Shown here: positions 53,960 through 62,753 of the stretch, in pieces
Layout of the letters: every line of letters starts with the position of its first letter
How positions within the stretch are numbered: position 1 is the first letter of the stretch
Assembly: GCF_002338065.1 (NCBI RefSeq)
Contig: NZ_DDHJ01000018.1
Span: 501,144 to 565,143 of the forward strand
DNA: 64,000 bases
From: Pseudomonas sp. UBA1879
GTDB lineage: Bacteria > Pseudomonadota > Gammaproteobacteria > Pseudomonadales > Pseudomonadaceae
Direction: 5' to 3'
Position numbers and translations under genes: made by a program
The notes under the pieces: model-generated
What the model saw: the letters and a program-made list of their open reading frames with translations, nothing else
Told to the model about the DNA's origin: nothing
The model's database searches: none

Positions 53960-56473
53960 GTGTCGCACGATTTCCCCGCCGAGCCACCCCACGAACTGCC
54001 TCCCGACCTGACCACACCCGATCGTCTGCCATTCTTCAAACGCCTGCTGGCGCGCCTGGTTGGCGGGAGCCTGTCGCGTTTGCAGGCACAGCATGTGCCG
54101 TCCTGGCGACAAGGACACGCCGATGGCTTTCTCAACGGCCACGCCGAGGGCATGAACGAGGGCTACGCCGAGGGGCATCTGGACGGTATCGAAGAGGGGC
54201 GGCGGGTGCTGGTGATTCGTGACACGCGGCCTTTGGAGCATCGCGGGCCGAAAGTCGACGATCACCTATTCGATGACTGGCGCCTGCCGTTGAACGCCGA
54301 ACTGAAGAAACGTATCAAGGCCGATGTCGCCGAAAAGCTGCCCACGCATGCCCAGCCGACCGCGGCGCAATGGAAAATGATCTTCAGCGACACGCCGTCC
54401 ACCTACGTCATCGCAGGCGCAGGGGCAGGCAAGTCGACGTCGCTGGTGTTGCGCGTCGTGCTGCTGCACCACTACCTGGGCTTCGAGCTCGATGCGATGA
54501 CCGTGGTGACTTTCACCCGTGAATCGCGCAAGGACTTCATCAACAAACTCATGGAGGTCATGGCCTTGTGGGGCCATGACCTGTCGTTGCGCGGGGCCCG
54601 CGACGTGGTCCGCACCTTTCACTCGCGGATTCTGCCGCTGGTGCGCAGCCTGCCAGGCTTCGAGCAGGTGCAAGCGTTCGAGAACCTCAGCAGCCAAAAC
54701 ACGGACCTGTTCGGCAAACGCCTCGACGACGGCGAGGACAGCAATCCGTTCGACCTGCGCATCAACGACGCGCAACGGCAGCAGATGAACCTGTGCTACC
54801 GCGACCTGTACGCCGCCAACCCGCGTTTTCGCGAGGTCATGGCGCCGCTGTACCGGCATTCGTTGCAGCTCAAGGAACTGGATCGCGACCACCCGGACGT
54901 GCAGAAACGCATCACGGTCATGGGCCTGTCATCCAAGCGCGATGAAGAACTGTGCGATGTCATCGAAGACCTGTGGATCCGTAAGGGCGCATGGCCGATT
55001 CAGGGCGTCGAGCCGATGCGCCAGACGGTGGAAGTCAGCGGTCTGACCTTTCATGTGCACGGCTATGCGGCCGAGCTGGATGCCTGGATCGTGCTGGGGT
55101 TCGACCCCAGCGAAGACCAGCATCTGCGTCGGCCTGACGCCAAGCTGCCGGTGTGGGCCGAGTGGGTGATCAAGCGCACGCTGTTTCAGGCGTTCTGCCG
55201 CAAGCCGGTGATCTGGCTGGAAAACTACGACGCCGCGCGGGGCATGTTGCAGTCGCTGTCCGGCGCAGCGGTGGCGGGGCCGGGCTTCGAGTACAAGGTC
55301 AAGGGAGAACTGAGCGCTGCGCCTTTGCTCGATTGCTTCGTCGCAGCCGCCGGTTTCATCGAGAACCTGGGGCTGGACGTCCCGGACGCCGTCGCCCAGA
55401 TGCATTTCTCCAGCGACGACCCGGACCGATTCTTCTTCGAGGCCTTGAGCCTGTTCTGGAAAGCCTTTGAGGATCATCTGCTGGAACAGACCCCGCCGGT
55501 GATGACCTACAACCGCATGTTTTCGCTGTTTGGCGAAAAGTCCCCCGAGAACCTGACGCTGGTCAGCGACGACGGCCTGCGTCCGCTCTCGCACTTGATG
55601 ATCGACGAGTTTCAGGACGTCTCGCCGCAGATCGTCTCGTGGATTCGCGCCAGTCTTCGCGAGGTGCGCAGGCGGGGCGTGACGCTGCACAGGGGCCGTG
55701 CCGCGCAACGGTCGTCCCTGTTGTGCGTGGGCGACGATTGGCAATCGATTTATGGCTGGCGCGGCAGCTCGCCGAAGTTTTTCATGGAGTTTCCCAAAGA
55801 GTTTTCGTCGCCCTCGACCACCAGGGTCATGCTCAGCGACAACTTCCGCAGTCATCAGCACATCATCGATGCCGCCGAGCACATCGTTCGCGCGGCTCCC
55901 GCTATCAGTGGCAAGAAGGCCCGGGCGAGCGGGGCGGAACAGGCCTTGTTGCCGGTCACGGTGCTGGACCGCGACGATGATCGGCTCGTCCGGAGCCTGA
56001 TCGAGCACTACAACGCCGGGGATTCGGTGCTGCTGCTGTACCGGAAGGGCAGCGAGCGGGCGAAATTGCCTGAAGCGTTGCAAACGTTGGCCAATGCCGA
56101 TTACGCGCTACCGCCCCATGAACGGCGCCTCAAGCAGCTCACCTACCACAGCGCCAAGGGCTTGCAGGCGGACGCGGTGTTTCTGCTCGGCGATTGTCAG
56201 CACTTGACCCAGTCGCCCTACAAGAATCAGGTGTATCAGTTGGCCGGGTTGGGCCGCGAAGGCGATCTGGACGCGTTCGATAACGCCCAGAAAGACGAGG
56301 TCCTGCGCCTGGCCTACGTGGCAATCACCCGGGCGGTGCGGCATTGCTATTGGTTCATCGACGCCACGGGGAACGATGAGACAGGCACCTCAAGCGCCTC
56401 GTCCCGGGTGGCCGGGGACAAAACGTTCTTCGACGATCAGCGCGGGGAGGTCAATGTCGACGCGCAGTTGTGA
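53960..56473 (+). CDS. UvrD/Rep-family superfamily 1 DNA helicase with N-terminal Gly-X3 repeat
   Basis: This 837-aa helicase has Walker A AGAGAGKST near residue 153, Walker B DEFQD at 549-553, motif III GDDWQSIYGWRG, motif V TYHSAKGLQADAVFLLG and motif VI AYVAITRAVRHCY. The GTG at 53960 is preferred: GGAG ends 5 nt before it, whereas the longer frame uses TTG at 53900. Before the motor, residues 52-80 have Gly at every fourth position eight times in a row (G52, 56, 60, 64, 68, 72, 76, 80), a pattern like the deca-GX3 helix of Yae1-type proteins. A long insert between motifs Ia and II (about 230-540) is unrecognised. Repair or recombination role is inferred. Confidence 0.85.
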   Translation: MSHDFPAEPPHELPPDLTTPDRLPFFKRLLARLVGGSLSRLQAQHVPSWRQGHADGFLNGHAEGMNEGYAEGHLDGIEEGRRVLVIRDTRPLEHRGPKVDDHLFDDWRLPLNAELKKRIKADVAEKLPTHAQPTAAQWKMIFSDTPSTYVIAGAGAGKSTSLVLRVVLLHHYLGFELDAMTVVTFTRESRKDFINKLMEVMALWGHDLSLRGARDVVRTFHSRILPLVRSLPGFEQVQAFENLSSQNTDLFGKRLDDGEDSNPFDLRINDAQRQQMNLCYRDLYAANPRFREVMAPLYRHSLQLKELDRDHPDVQKRITVMGLSSKRDEELCDVIEDLWIRKGAWPIQGVEPMRQTVEVSGLTFHVHGYAAELDAWIVLGFDPSEDQHLRRPDAKLPVWAEWVIKRTLFQAFCRKPVIWLENYDAARGMLQSLSGAAVAGPGFEYKVKGELSAAPLLDCFVAAAGFIENLGLDVPDAVAQMHFSSDDPDRFFFEALSLFWKAFEDHLLEQTPPVMTYNRMFSLFGEKSPENLTLVSDDGLRPLSHLMIDEFQDVSPQIVSWIRASLREVRRRGVTLHRGRAAQRSSLLCVGDDWQSIYGWRGSSPKFFMEFPKEFSSPSTTRVMLSDNFRSHQHIIDAAEHIVRAAPAISGKKARASGAEQALLPVTVLDRDDDRLVRSLIEHYNAGDSVLLLYRKGSERAKLPEALQTLANADYALPPHERRLKQLTYHSAKGLQADAVFLLGDCQHLTQSPYKNQVYQLAGLGREGDLDAFDNAQKDEVLRLAYVAITRAVRHCYWFIDATGNDETGTSSASSRVAGDKTFFDDQRGEVNVDAQL

Positions 56474-56489
56474 GTGATACCCGCCCCCC

Positions 56490-56567
56490 GTGGGAGCCGG
56501 CTTGCTGGCGAATGCGGAGGGCCTGTCAACTCATGCGTATCTGAACCAACGCTTTCGCCAGCACGCG
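56490..56567. repeat. REP pair (inverted)
   Basis: GTGGGAGCCGGCTTGCTGGCG at 56490 pairs with CGCTTTCGCCAGCACGC ending near 56567, between convergent genes. Confidence 0.7.
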
Positions 56568-56602
56568 GACTTCCGGTTGGTCATGACAGCTAGCGGCCGG
56601 GA

Positions 56603-56866
56603 TTAAGCCTGATGCAAATAAAGCGTCTGCTGCGGCACGAAGGTTTCCAGCTCGAGTTCGATCGCTTCGATGATGCGCTCCACGTCCATGGCATTCATCA
56701 CCGTTGCACAGGGGATCCCAGCAATCGCGATCACTGTTTCGCCACTGGCGCGGTCGAACAGGCGGGCGACCATGCTACTGGGCGCGTCCATGGTGGCCTC
56801 GAAGCCGACGGGATGGAAATGCCAGCGCATCAGCTGACAGGCGTTGGGGAACGTGACTTTATTCAT
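56603..56866 (-). CDS. DUF1652 protein
   Basis: This 87-aa protein is of a family found almost only in Pseudomonas (MNKVTFPNACQLMRWHFHP, then SGETVIAIAGIPC). ATG 56866 is preferred to the upstream ATG (56884) because GAGGTGG lies in front of it. Function is unknown; there are no membrane segments or catalytic motifs. Confidence 0.85.
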   Translation of the reverse strand: MNKVTFPNACQLMRWHFHPVGFEATMDAPSSMVARLFDRASGETVIAIAGIPCATVMNAMDVERIIEAIELELETFVPQQTLYLHQA

Positions 56867-57512
56867 GGGGCCCACCTCGTTCAATCGAGCAATGCCAAAG
56901 CTCCGCAGGGCAGGGAATTAAGTGTCTGGCATCCGGCTTCGGAGTCGTTACGGCGCGTGTGCTCATGCACAGCACCGCTTTGTTGTGCTCTGCGTCCGTC
57001 GAAGCCGGATTCGCAGATTGGAAGTCAGGTAAAGGTAGCACCGAGTTCTTACAGTGATGAGAAAAAAATCCTACATCGCCGTTATTTTGCGCGTTCGCAG
57101 ACGCATCATATCCCTTTATAACTTGCTGTTATTTTTAAGCTCTCGTTATAAGTTTTTAGAAATAAGGCCTATTGCCATGTACTGTTAACGCTCATTTGGA
57201 GCTTTAATATGTTCAACGTGTCATTTTTATAACGTCAAACTATTAACCTATTGCCAGTATTACTGAGCCTGACAGCGACCGTCAGTTATTACAGCCGCTT
57301 AACTCAGTACCTTTGGATCCTGAAAAGCAGCAGGGCTAAAAAATATTTCCAAGAGTCCTGAATAAAAGTTCAAGTGCGGCCGATAGAAGATCAGGGGCTT
57401 AAAAATATTAAAAGAGCATTCGTTCATCACTGTCTGTTGCCATGGCGGTCATGGATCGAATGCCAGATCGTGGCAGGGATGCACTTCGTCGCACTTTATA
57501 GAGAGACATCCC
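56867..57512. other. 646-bp AT-rich intergenic region
   Basis: This region lies between the divergent DUF1652 and chemoreceptor genes. From about 57055 to 57425 it is markedly AT-rich (runs such as TTATTTTTAAG and AAAAATATTTCC), with no coding frame. A GCCGATAG sequence at 57379 resembles the -10 of a flagellar sigma-28 promoter, but the TAAA upstream is only 12 nt away, not 15. No other structure was identified. Confidence 0.55.
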
Positions 57513-59138
57513 ATGTCCATAAGAAGCATGAACATCGCGCCACGCGCATTTTTGGGGTTCGCCTTCATCGCGGTTCTGGTGATCGGTCTGGGCTTTTTCT
57601 CCCTCAACCGCATGGCCGTGATCCGGCAAGCGACGATAGACATGGAGTCTAACCAACTGCCAAGCGTGGGTTATCTGGGCAACATGCTGGAAAACACCCT
57701 GCGTTTGCGAATCACCTCGTTCCGCACGCTGGTCAATCGCGAGCCAGCGGCCTTGCGTGAAACCGATGGCCGCATTGCCGAACTGATCGGCAAGTTGCAG
57801 GACGCGAAGAAGAACTACGCGGCGTTGCCGGCCGAAGGCGAAGAGTTGTCAGTGTTTCATCAATTCGAGGCAACGCTGACAACTTTCCTGGACGTGCAAA
57901 GCCAAGTGCTAGAGCTCTCGCGTCAGGAAAAGATCGATGACATGCGCAACTTGATCAACACGCGCATGAAAGACGCCACTGATCTGATGGGCACGCAGAT
58001 CAACCAACTTATCGCCATCAATAAAGCCGGCGCCACGGCGGCGGCAGTGGTCTCCAAAGAGCAATATGACGGTGCCAATGTCGGGGTTATCTCGGTATCG
58101 GTCGTGGCAGTATTGCTGACCGTTTTATTGGCATGGTTGCTGACTAAAAGTATCGTTAATCCGCTGTCCAGAGCGGTTCGTGTGGCAGAAGAGATCGCCG
58201 GTGGGGATCTCACCCGACCGATCGAGATCGACGGCAAGGATGAAGCGACGCAATTGTTGAAGTCGTTGGCGGCCATGCAGCAGCACCTGCGCAAAACCAT
58301 CGAGCTGATCTCGGGTTCGGCCACGCAGTTAGCGTCCGCCGCCGAAGAGTTGAGCGCGGTGACCGAGGAATCCTCACGGGGTCTGCAACAGCAGAACAAT
58401 GAGATTGAGCAGGCCGCCACGGCGGTGAACGAGATGACGGCAGCGGTGGAGGAAGTGGCGCGCAACGCGGTGTCCACCTCGGAAGCCTCACAGCAGTCCA
58501 ACCAGACGGCGCTTCAGGGCCGTGATCGGGTGGTCGAAACAGTCAAGTCGATTCAGGACATGACCCAGCAGATCCAAGCCACCACCGGTCTGGTCGAAGG
58601 GCTGGCGGAGCAGGGCCGCGACATCGGCAAGGTACTGGACGTGATCCGCTCCATTGCGGAACAGACCAACCTGCTGGCGCTCAACGCGGCCATCGAGGCG
58701 GCGCGAGCCGGGGAGGCAGGACGCGGGTTCGCGGTGGTGGCAGACGAAGTGCGCGCACTGGCCCATCGAACCGCGCAATCGACCACGGAAATCGAGCAGA
58801 TGGTGGCCGGTATTCAATCCCGCACCGGCGACGCGGTGCAGTCGATGTCGCGCAACACCGACAGCACCCGCAGCACCTTGAGTCTCGCCAGTGCGGCAGG
58901 GGACGCGCTGGAGCTCATTACCGAGGCCATCGCCCAGATCAACGAACGCAATCTGGTGATCGCCAGCGCGTCGGAAGAACAGGCGCAGGTGTCCCGGGAA
59001 GTGGACCGCAACCTCGTCAACATCCGTGACCTGGCGGCTCAAACCGCAGCAGGTGCGAATCAGACCAGCGCGGCCAGTCACGAACTGTCGCGTCTGGCGG
59101 TGGATTTGAAAGCGATGGTGACGCGGTTTGTGATCTGA
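57513..59138 (+). CDS. Methyl-accepting chemotaxis protein, four-helix-bundle sensor
   Basis: This 541-aa chemoreceptor is of the classical short type. Membrane segment 1 lies at about 10-30, a periplasmic four-helix-bundle domain at about 33-188, membrane segment 2 at about 190-212, then HAMP, then the signalling hairpin with the tip AEQTNLLALNAAIEAARAG near residue 382. There is no C-terminal CheR/CheB-docking pentapeptide (it ends VTRFVI). The ligand is unknown. It lies next to the 2-ketogluconate operon in the convergent direction. Confidence 0.92.
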   Translation: MSIRSMNIAPRAFLGFAFIAVLVIGLGFFSLNRMAVIRQATIDMESNQLPSVGYLGNMLENTLRLRITSFRTLVNREPAALRETDGRIAELIGKLQDAKKNYAALPAEGEELSVFHQFEATLTTFLDVQSQVLELSRQEKIDDMRNLINTRMKDATDLMGTQINQLIAINKAGATAAAVVSKEQYDGANVGVISVSVVAVLLTVLLAWLLTKSIVNPLSRAVRVAEEIAGGDLTRPIEIDGKDEATQLLKSLAAMQQHLRKTIELISGSATQLASAAEELSAVTEESSRGLQQQNNEIEQAATAVNEMTAAVEEVARNAVSTSEASQQSNQTALQGRDRVVETVKSIQDMTQQIQATTGLVEGLAEQGRDIGKVLDVIRSIAEQTNLLALNAAIEAARAGEAGRGFAVVADEVRALAHRTAQSTTEIEQMVAGIQSRTGDAVQSMSRNTDSTRSTLSLASAAGDALELITEAIAQINERNLVIASASEEQAQVSREVDRNLVNIRDLAAQTAAGANQTSAASHELSRLAVDLKAMVTRFVI

Positions 59139-59149
59139 CGCAGCATTCT

Positions 59150-59485
59150 GTGGGAGATTCTATGGCTGCGGGCAAACCGCATTCGCCAGCAAGCCGGCTC
59201 CCACAGGGGTCATGCATAGGTCATAAAACCTGCGACCGACATCGTATCCACGGGAGCCGGCTTGCTGGCGAAGGCGGTGGGTCAGTGATACCTGAATGAC
59301 TTGACACTCCGCGTTCTCCCGACCACGGCCCTCATCAGGATGGCCCCCAAAGGGGTGATGCATAGGTCATAAAATCTGCGACCGACATCGTATCCGTGGG
59401 AGCCGGCTTGCTGGCGAAGGCGGTATCGCAGATACCCAGTCAGGTGACTGACATACCGCTTTCGCCAGCACGCCAGCTCCCACGA
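59150..59485. repeat. REP cluster with a duplicated 65-bp unit
   Basis: REP arms (GGGAGCCGGCTTGCTGGCGA or its inverse) occur at about 59180, 59251, 59398 and 59462. A 65-bp unit beginning GCATAGGTCATAAAA and ending in the REP arm is present twice, at 59214 and 59360, with only a few differences. It fills the 360-bp gap between the convergent chemoreceptor and kguT genes. Confidence 0.85.
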
Positions 59486-59498
59486 GGTTGCGATGCGG

Positions 59499-60815
59499 TT
59501 ATGGATGCGCAGCCGCACGACGAACCGTGGTCTCATCGTGCACGGGCTTTACCGTCGTATCCGGCCTCAGCAGCAAGGTCAGCACCACCGACACCAGCAA
59601 CGCGCCGCTCATGAACAGATACGAAGCACTCAGCGTACCGGTCACGCCGTTCAGATAGCCGACCAGATACGAACCCGCAAATGACCCGAGTGCGCCAAGG
59701 CTGTTGATCAGTGCCATGGCGCCGCCCGCAACGTTGGCCGGGAGAATCTCCGGAACGATGGCGAAAAACGGGCCGTAAGGCGCGTACATGCAGGCCCCGG
59801 CAATCACCAGCAGCGAGTACGACCACCAGAAATGCTCGGTGCCCAGCGCATAGGAGCCATAGAACGCCACCGCGGCCAGCAGCAGCGGCGGCCAGACGAA
59901 CAGCTTGCGTTTCTGAGTCTTGTCCGAGGCCCACGAGACCACGACCATGCCGATCACAGCGGCCAGATAGGGCAGGGCCGAGAGCCAACCGGCCTCGACC
60001 ATGTCCATCTGCATGCCTTTCTTGATGATGGTCGGCAGCCACAACACGAAGCCATACACGCCGATGCTCCAGCAGAAGTATTGCGCGGCCAGCAGCAACA
60101 CTTTGGGCGAGCGGAAGGCTTCGGCGTAATTCTTGACAGGCTTGATGCCGACTTGCTCGGCATCGAGCCGCGCTTGCAGTTCGGTCTTTTCCTCAGCGGT
60201 CAGCCACTGGGCCTGGGCCGGACGTTCGTCCACCAGGCGCCACCAGATGAAAGCCCAGATCACCGCAGGCAGGCCTTCGACGATGAACATCCAGCGCCAG
60301 CTGAAGTGCGCGACCAGATAGCCCGACACCACCGACATCCACAGCATGGTCACCGGGTTGCCGAGGATCAGCACGGTGTTGGCCCGTGAACGCTCCGCCT
60401 TGGTGAACCAGTAGCAGAGGTACACCAGCATCGCCGGCATGACCGCGGCTTCCACCACGCCGAGCATGAAGCGAATCCCGATCAGCATGTAGGCGTTGGA
60501 GACGATACCGGTCAGGGTTGCCAGGCCGCCCCAGAGGATCAGGCTGACGAAGATCAGCTTTTTCACGCTCTTCTTCTGCGCGTAGATCGCCCCCGGCACT
60601 TGAAAGAAGAAGTAACCGAGGAAGAACAGCGCCCCCAGCAACGATGACATGCCGGGGGTGATGTGCAGGTCTTCGGCCATGCCCGAGGCGGCGGCGAAAC
60701 CGTAATTGGCGCGGTCGAGATAGGCCAGGCTGTAAGTGATGAACACGATCGGCATGATCAGCAGCCAACGGCGTTTGAGGCCTGCGTGTTTCACGGTGTC
60801 GAGTAGCTTTTCCAT
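59499..60815 (-). CDS. kguT: 2-ketogluconate transporter (MFS)
   Basis: This is a 438-aa major-facilitator permease of the anion:cation symporter family with twelve predicted membrane segments, including DRANYGFAA in helix 1 and the RFMLGVVEAAVMPAML signature of the family. Its place after kguE and kguK identifies it as the importer of 2-ketogluconate made in the periplasm. AGGGAG lies 6 nt before the ATG. In P. aeruginosa kguD follows kguT; here only REP sequence follows. Confidence 0.9.
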   Translation of the reverse strand: MEKLLDTVKHAGLKRRWLLIMPIVFITYSLAYLDRANYGFAAASGMAEDLHITPGMSSLLGALFFLGYFFFQVPGAIYAQKKSVKKLIFVSLILWGGLATLTGIVSNAYMLIGIRFMLGVVEAAVMPAMLVYLCYWFTKAERSRANTVLILGNPVTMLWMSVVSGYLVAHFSWRWMFIVEGLPAVIWAFIWWRLVDERPAQAQWLTAEEKTELQARLDAEQVGIKPVKNYAEAFRSPKVLLLAAQYFCWSIGVYGFVLWLPTIIKKGMQMDMVEAGWLSALPYLAAVIGMVVVSWASDKTQKRKLFVWPPLLLAAVAFYGSYALGTEHFWWSYSLLVIAGACMYAPYGPFFAIVPEILPANVAGGAMALINSLGALGSFAGSYLVGYLNGVTGTLSASYLFMSGALLVSVVLTLLLRPDTTVKPVHDETTVRRAAAHP

Positions 60816-60834
60816 GTCGGGCTCCCTGAGGATA

Positions 60835-60842
60835 TTGTTCTT
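60835..60842 (-). promoter_or_regulatory. Hfq/Crc CA motif in kguT leader
   Basis: AAGAACAA on the minus strand fits AANAANAA, the sequence bound by Hfq with Crc for catabolite repression, about 7 nt upstream of the kguT ribosome site. Confidence 0.5.
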
Positions 60843-60891
60843 GTCGCAGCAGGTGATGGGACGGCGGTGCAGATTGGATCAGTGGTTCAGA

Positions 60892-61857
60892 TCAGGCGGT
60901 TTCTCGCCGTGGGGGCAGTGCGGCGTGGGCGGCTTGCAGCGCCGCGCGGTCCGGCAGGCCTTCCATGTCACCTCGGCTCTGCACCGCTTGAGCGCCGATC
61001 CAGTTGCCCCGGGCCGTGGCTTGGGTGAAGTCGAGGTTTTCCAGCAACGCGCTGATCACGCCGACCGCAAAGCCATCGCCAGCACCGACCGTGTCGATCA
61101 CCCGCGCCACCGGGACGCCGGGCACAAAGGCTTCATTCAACTGTGTGCGGTAATACGCGCCTTTGGCACCGAGTTTGATCACCACCGCCTCCACGCCCTT
61201 GTCGAGGTAGAACTGCGCGATGTCTGCCGGGGTGTCGTGGCCGGTCAGCAATTCGCCCTCGGCCATGCCCGGCATGACCCAGTGAGCGAGGCTGGCGAGG
61301 TGGTTGACTTCACGAATCATCTCGGCCTGACTCGACCAGAGCGAGGGCCGGAGGTTAGGGTCGAACGACACGCTGCGCCCCGCGCCACGCATCTGGATCA
61401 TCAGTGTGCGAGAGAGTTCGCGGCAGCTGTCGGACAACGCCGCCGGAATGCCAGTGACGTGCAAATGCCGCGCGCTGAGCAATTCGGGGGCGATATCGCT
61501 GACGGACAGATGACTGGCCGCCGAACCGCGCCTGAAATACTCGACCACCGGGTCGGCACCGTCCTGCTCCAGCGACTTGAACTGAAAGCCGGTGGGGTGC
61601 GCCGCGTCGACAGCGACGTAGCGGCAATCGACGCCCTCCTGGCGCAGACTTTCAGTCACGAAGCGGCCCATCGAGTCGTTGCCTACACGGCTCAGCCACG
61701 CCACGTTGAAGCCCAGCCGCGACAGGCCGATGGCGACGTTGCTGTCGGCGCCCGCGATGCGTTTTTCGAAGTGGCGAACGGCGGCAAGATCGCCAGCCTG
61801 CTCGGCCACCAGCATGGTCATGGTTTCGCCGAAGGAGAGGATGTCGATCTCAGACAT
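60892..61857 (-). CDS. kguK: 2-dehydro-3-deoxy/2-ketogluconate kinase (PfkB family)
   Basis: This 321-aa sugar kinase phosphorylates 2-ketogluconate to 2-keto-6-phosphogluconate. PfkB motifs are present: the N-terminal SFGETMTML and GADSNVAIGLSRLG, and the C-terminal signature DTVGAGDGFAVG with the catalytic Asp. It overlaps the end of kguE by 8 nt (ATGTCTGA), so translation is coupled. By sequence alone it could be read as a KDG kinase; the operon context settles it. Confidence 0.9.
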   Translation of the reverse strand: MSEIDILSFGETMTMLVAEQAGDLAAVRHFEKRIAGADSNVAIGLSRLGFNVAWLSRVGNDSMGRFVTESLRQEGVDCRYVAVDAAHPTGFQFKSLEQDGADPVVEYFRRGSAASHLSVSDIAPELLSARHLHVTGIPAALSDSCRELSRTLMIQMRGAGRSVSFDPNLRPSLWSSQAEMIREVNHLASLAHWVMPGMAEGELLTGHDTPADIAQFYLDKGVEAVVIKLGAKGAYYRTQLNEAFVPGVPVARVIDTVGAGDGFAVGVISALLENLDFTQATARGNWIGAQAVQSRGDMEGLPDRAALQAAHAALPPRRETA

Positions 61858-62650
61858 GGCTCAGGGCCTCCGCCGAAAGGTTCACGTGCTGCTGGCCCAG
61901 TCGGGCAAGGGCCTCAACATGGGTGCGGGTGACGGCCAGCAGATCGTCGCCTCGCAGCGGGAATTCGATGGCCCGTGGCAGCCCCACCGGCATGTGCGTG
62001 AGCATCTGCTCCCAAAGGTGTAGGTCAGCCTGGCGCGGCGGCACGGCGACCAGCTTGCCCGCCGCGTTGCGGGACACCGCCTTGCAGTGCACGTATTCGA
62101 CGTAGCGCCCCAGTTTCCGGGCGGCAGCGGTGGCCGATTGCCCCTGCCATAGCCAGTTGCCGATGTCGAAGGTCATGCCGATGGGCATTTGCAGCGCGTC
62201 GATCCGGGCAAAGAACTGGACGAGGGGTTCCAGGCGGCCGCCTTGCGGGGTCTGGTCGTTTTCCACCAGCAGGTGCACGTCGTAACGCGCCAGACGCTCG
62301 GCCAGTGCCGCCACGTCGCTGTCTTCAGTCAGATGGCCCAATGAGACTTTCAGCCATGGCGCGCCGCAAGCCGTCGCCCGCAGCAAGGTCGGCTCTAGCT
62401 CTGGGTTGGGCGCATTTTGGCCTTCGAGCCACACTTCCAGCGGCGCCGAATACAGGCATTCCAGCCCTTGGGAGCGAATGGCTTCGCCGAGGGCCGCGAG
62501 GTCTTCTCGGCCTGTGAACAGCTCTTCACGCAGTTCAATGCGAGTGACGCCAGCCTCGACCAGGAGGGGGATAAAACTGGCCTGGCCTCGTTCGCGAACG
62601 AGATCGGCACCAAAGGCGCCCAGGCTGATGGCAACGGGGAATCGGTTCAT
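61850..62650 (-). CDS. kguE: TIM-barrel sugar epimerase/isomerase KguE
   Basis: This 266-aa protein has the xylose-isomerase-like TIM barrel of sugar phosphate isomerase/epimerases, with metal ligands in LVENDQTP (Glu), MTFDIGNW (Asp) and VEYVHCKAV (His). It is the first gene of the kgu operon; its exact reaction is not established in the literature I know. The leader has GAGGA 8 nt before the ATG and a CA motif overlapping the start codon. A PtxS operator lies 14 nt upstream of the start. Confidence 0.88.
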   Translation of the reverse strand: MNRFPVAISLGAFGADLVRERGQASFIPLLVEAGVTRIELREELFTGREDLAALGEAIRSQGLECLYSAPLEVWLEGQNAPNPELEPTLLRATACGAPWLKVSLGHLTEDSDVAALAERLARYDVHLLVENDQTPQGGRLEPLVQFFARIDALQMPIGMTFDIGNWLWQGQSATAAARKLGRYVEYVHCKAVSRNAAGKLVAVPPRQADLHLWEQMLTHMPVGLPRAIEFPLRGDDLLAVTRTHVEALARLGQQHVNLSAEALSHV

Positions 62651-62657
62651 TATTGTT
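62650..62657 (-). promoter_or_regulatory. Hfq/Crc CA motif at the kguE start codon
   Basis: AACAATAA fits AANAANAA. Its last A is the first base of the ATG, and GAGGA lies just upstream, so Hfq binding would block initiation directly. Confidence 0.55.
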
Positions 62658-62663
62658 GTCCTC

Positions 62664-62677
62664 TGAAACCGGTTTCA
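62664..62677. promoter_or_regulatory. PtxS operator upstream of kguE
   Basis: The perfect 14-bp palindrome TGAAACCGGTTTCA is the known PtxS site. It lies between ptxS and kguE, 14 nt before the kguE start. Confidence 0.93.
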
Positions 62678-62753
62678 TTTTTGTTCGAGCAAAGGTATTG
62701 GCAGAAGTTCTTCAAACAGACAGGCGGCAGGTCTGCCTTGTCGAAAATGGACG

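Noticed and set aside
57363..57386. Flagellar sigma-28 promoter for the third chemoreceptor
   Set aside because: GCCGATAG is a good -10, but the only TAAA is 12 nt upstream instead of 15, so the pair does not meet the consensus.
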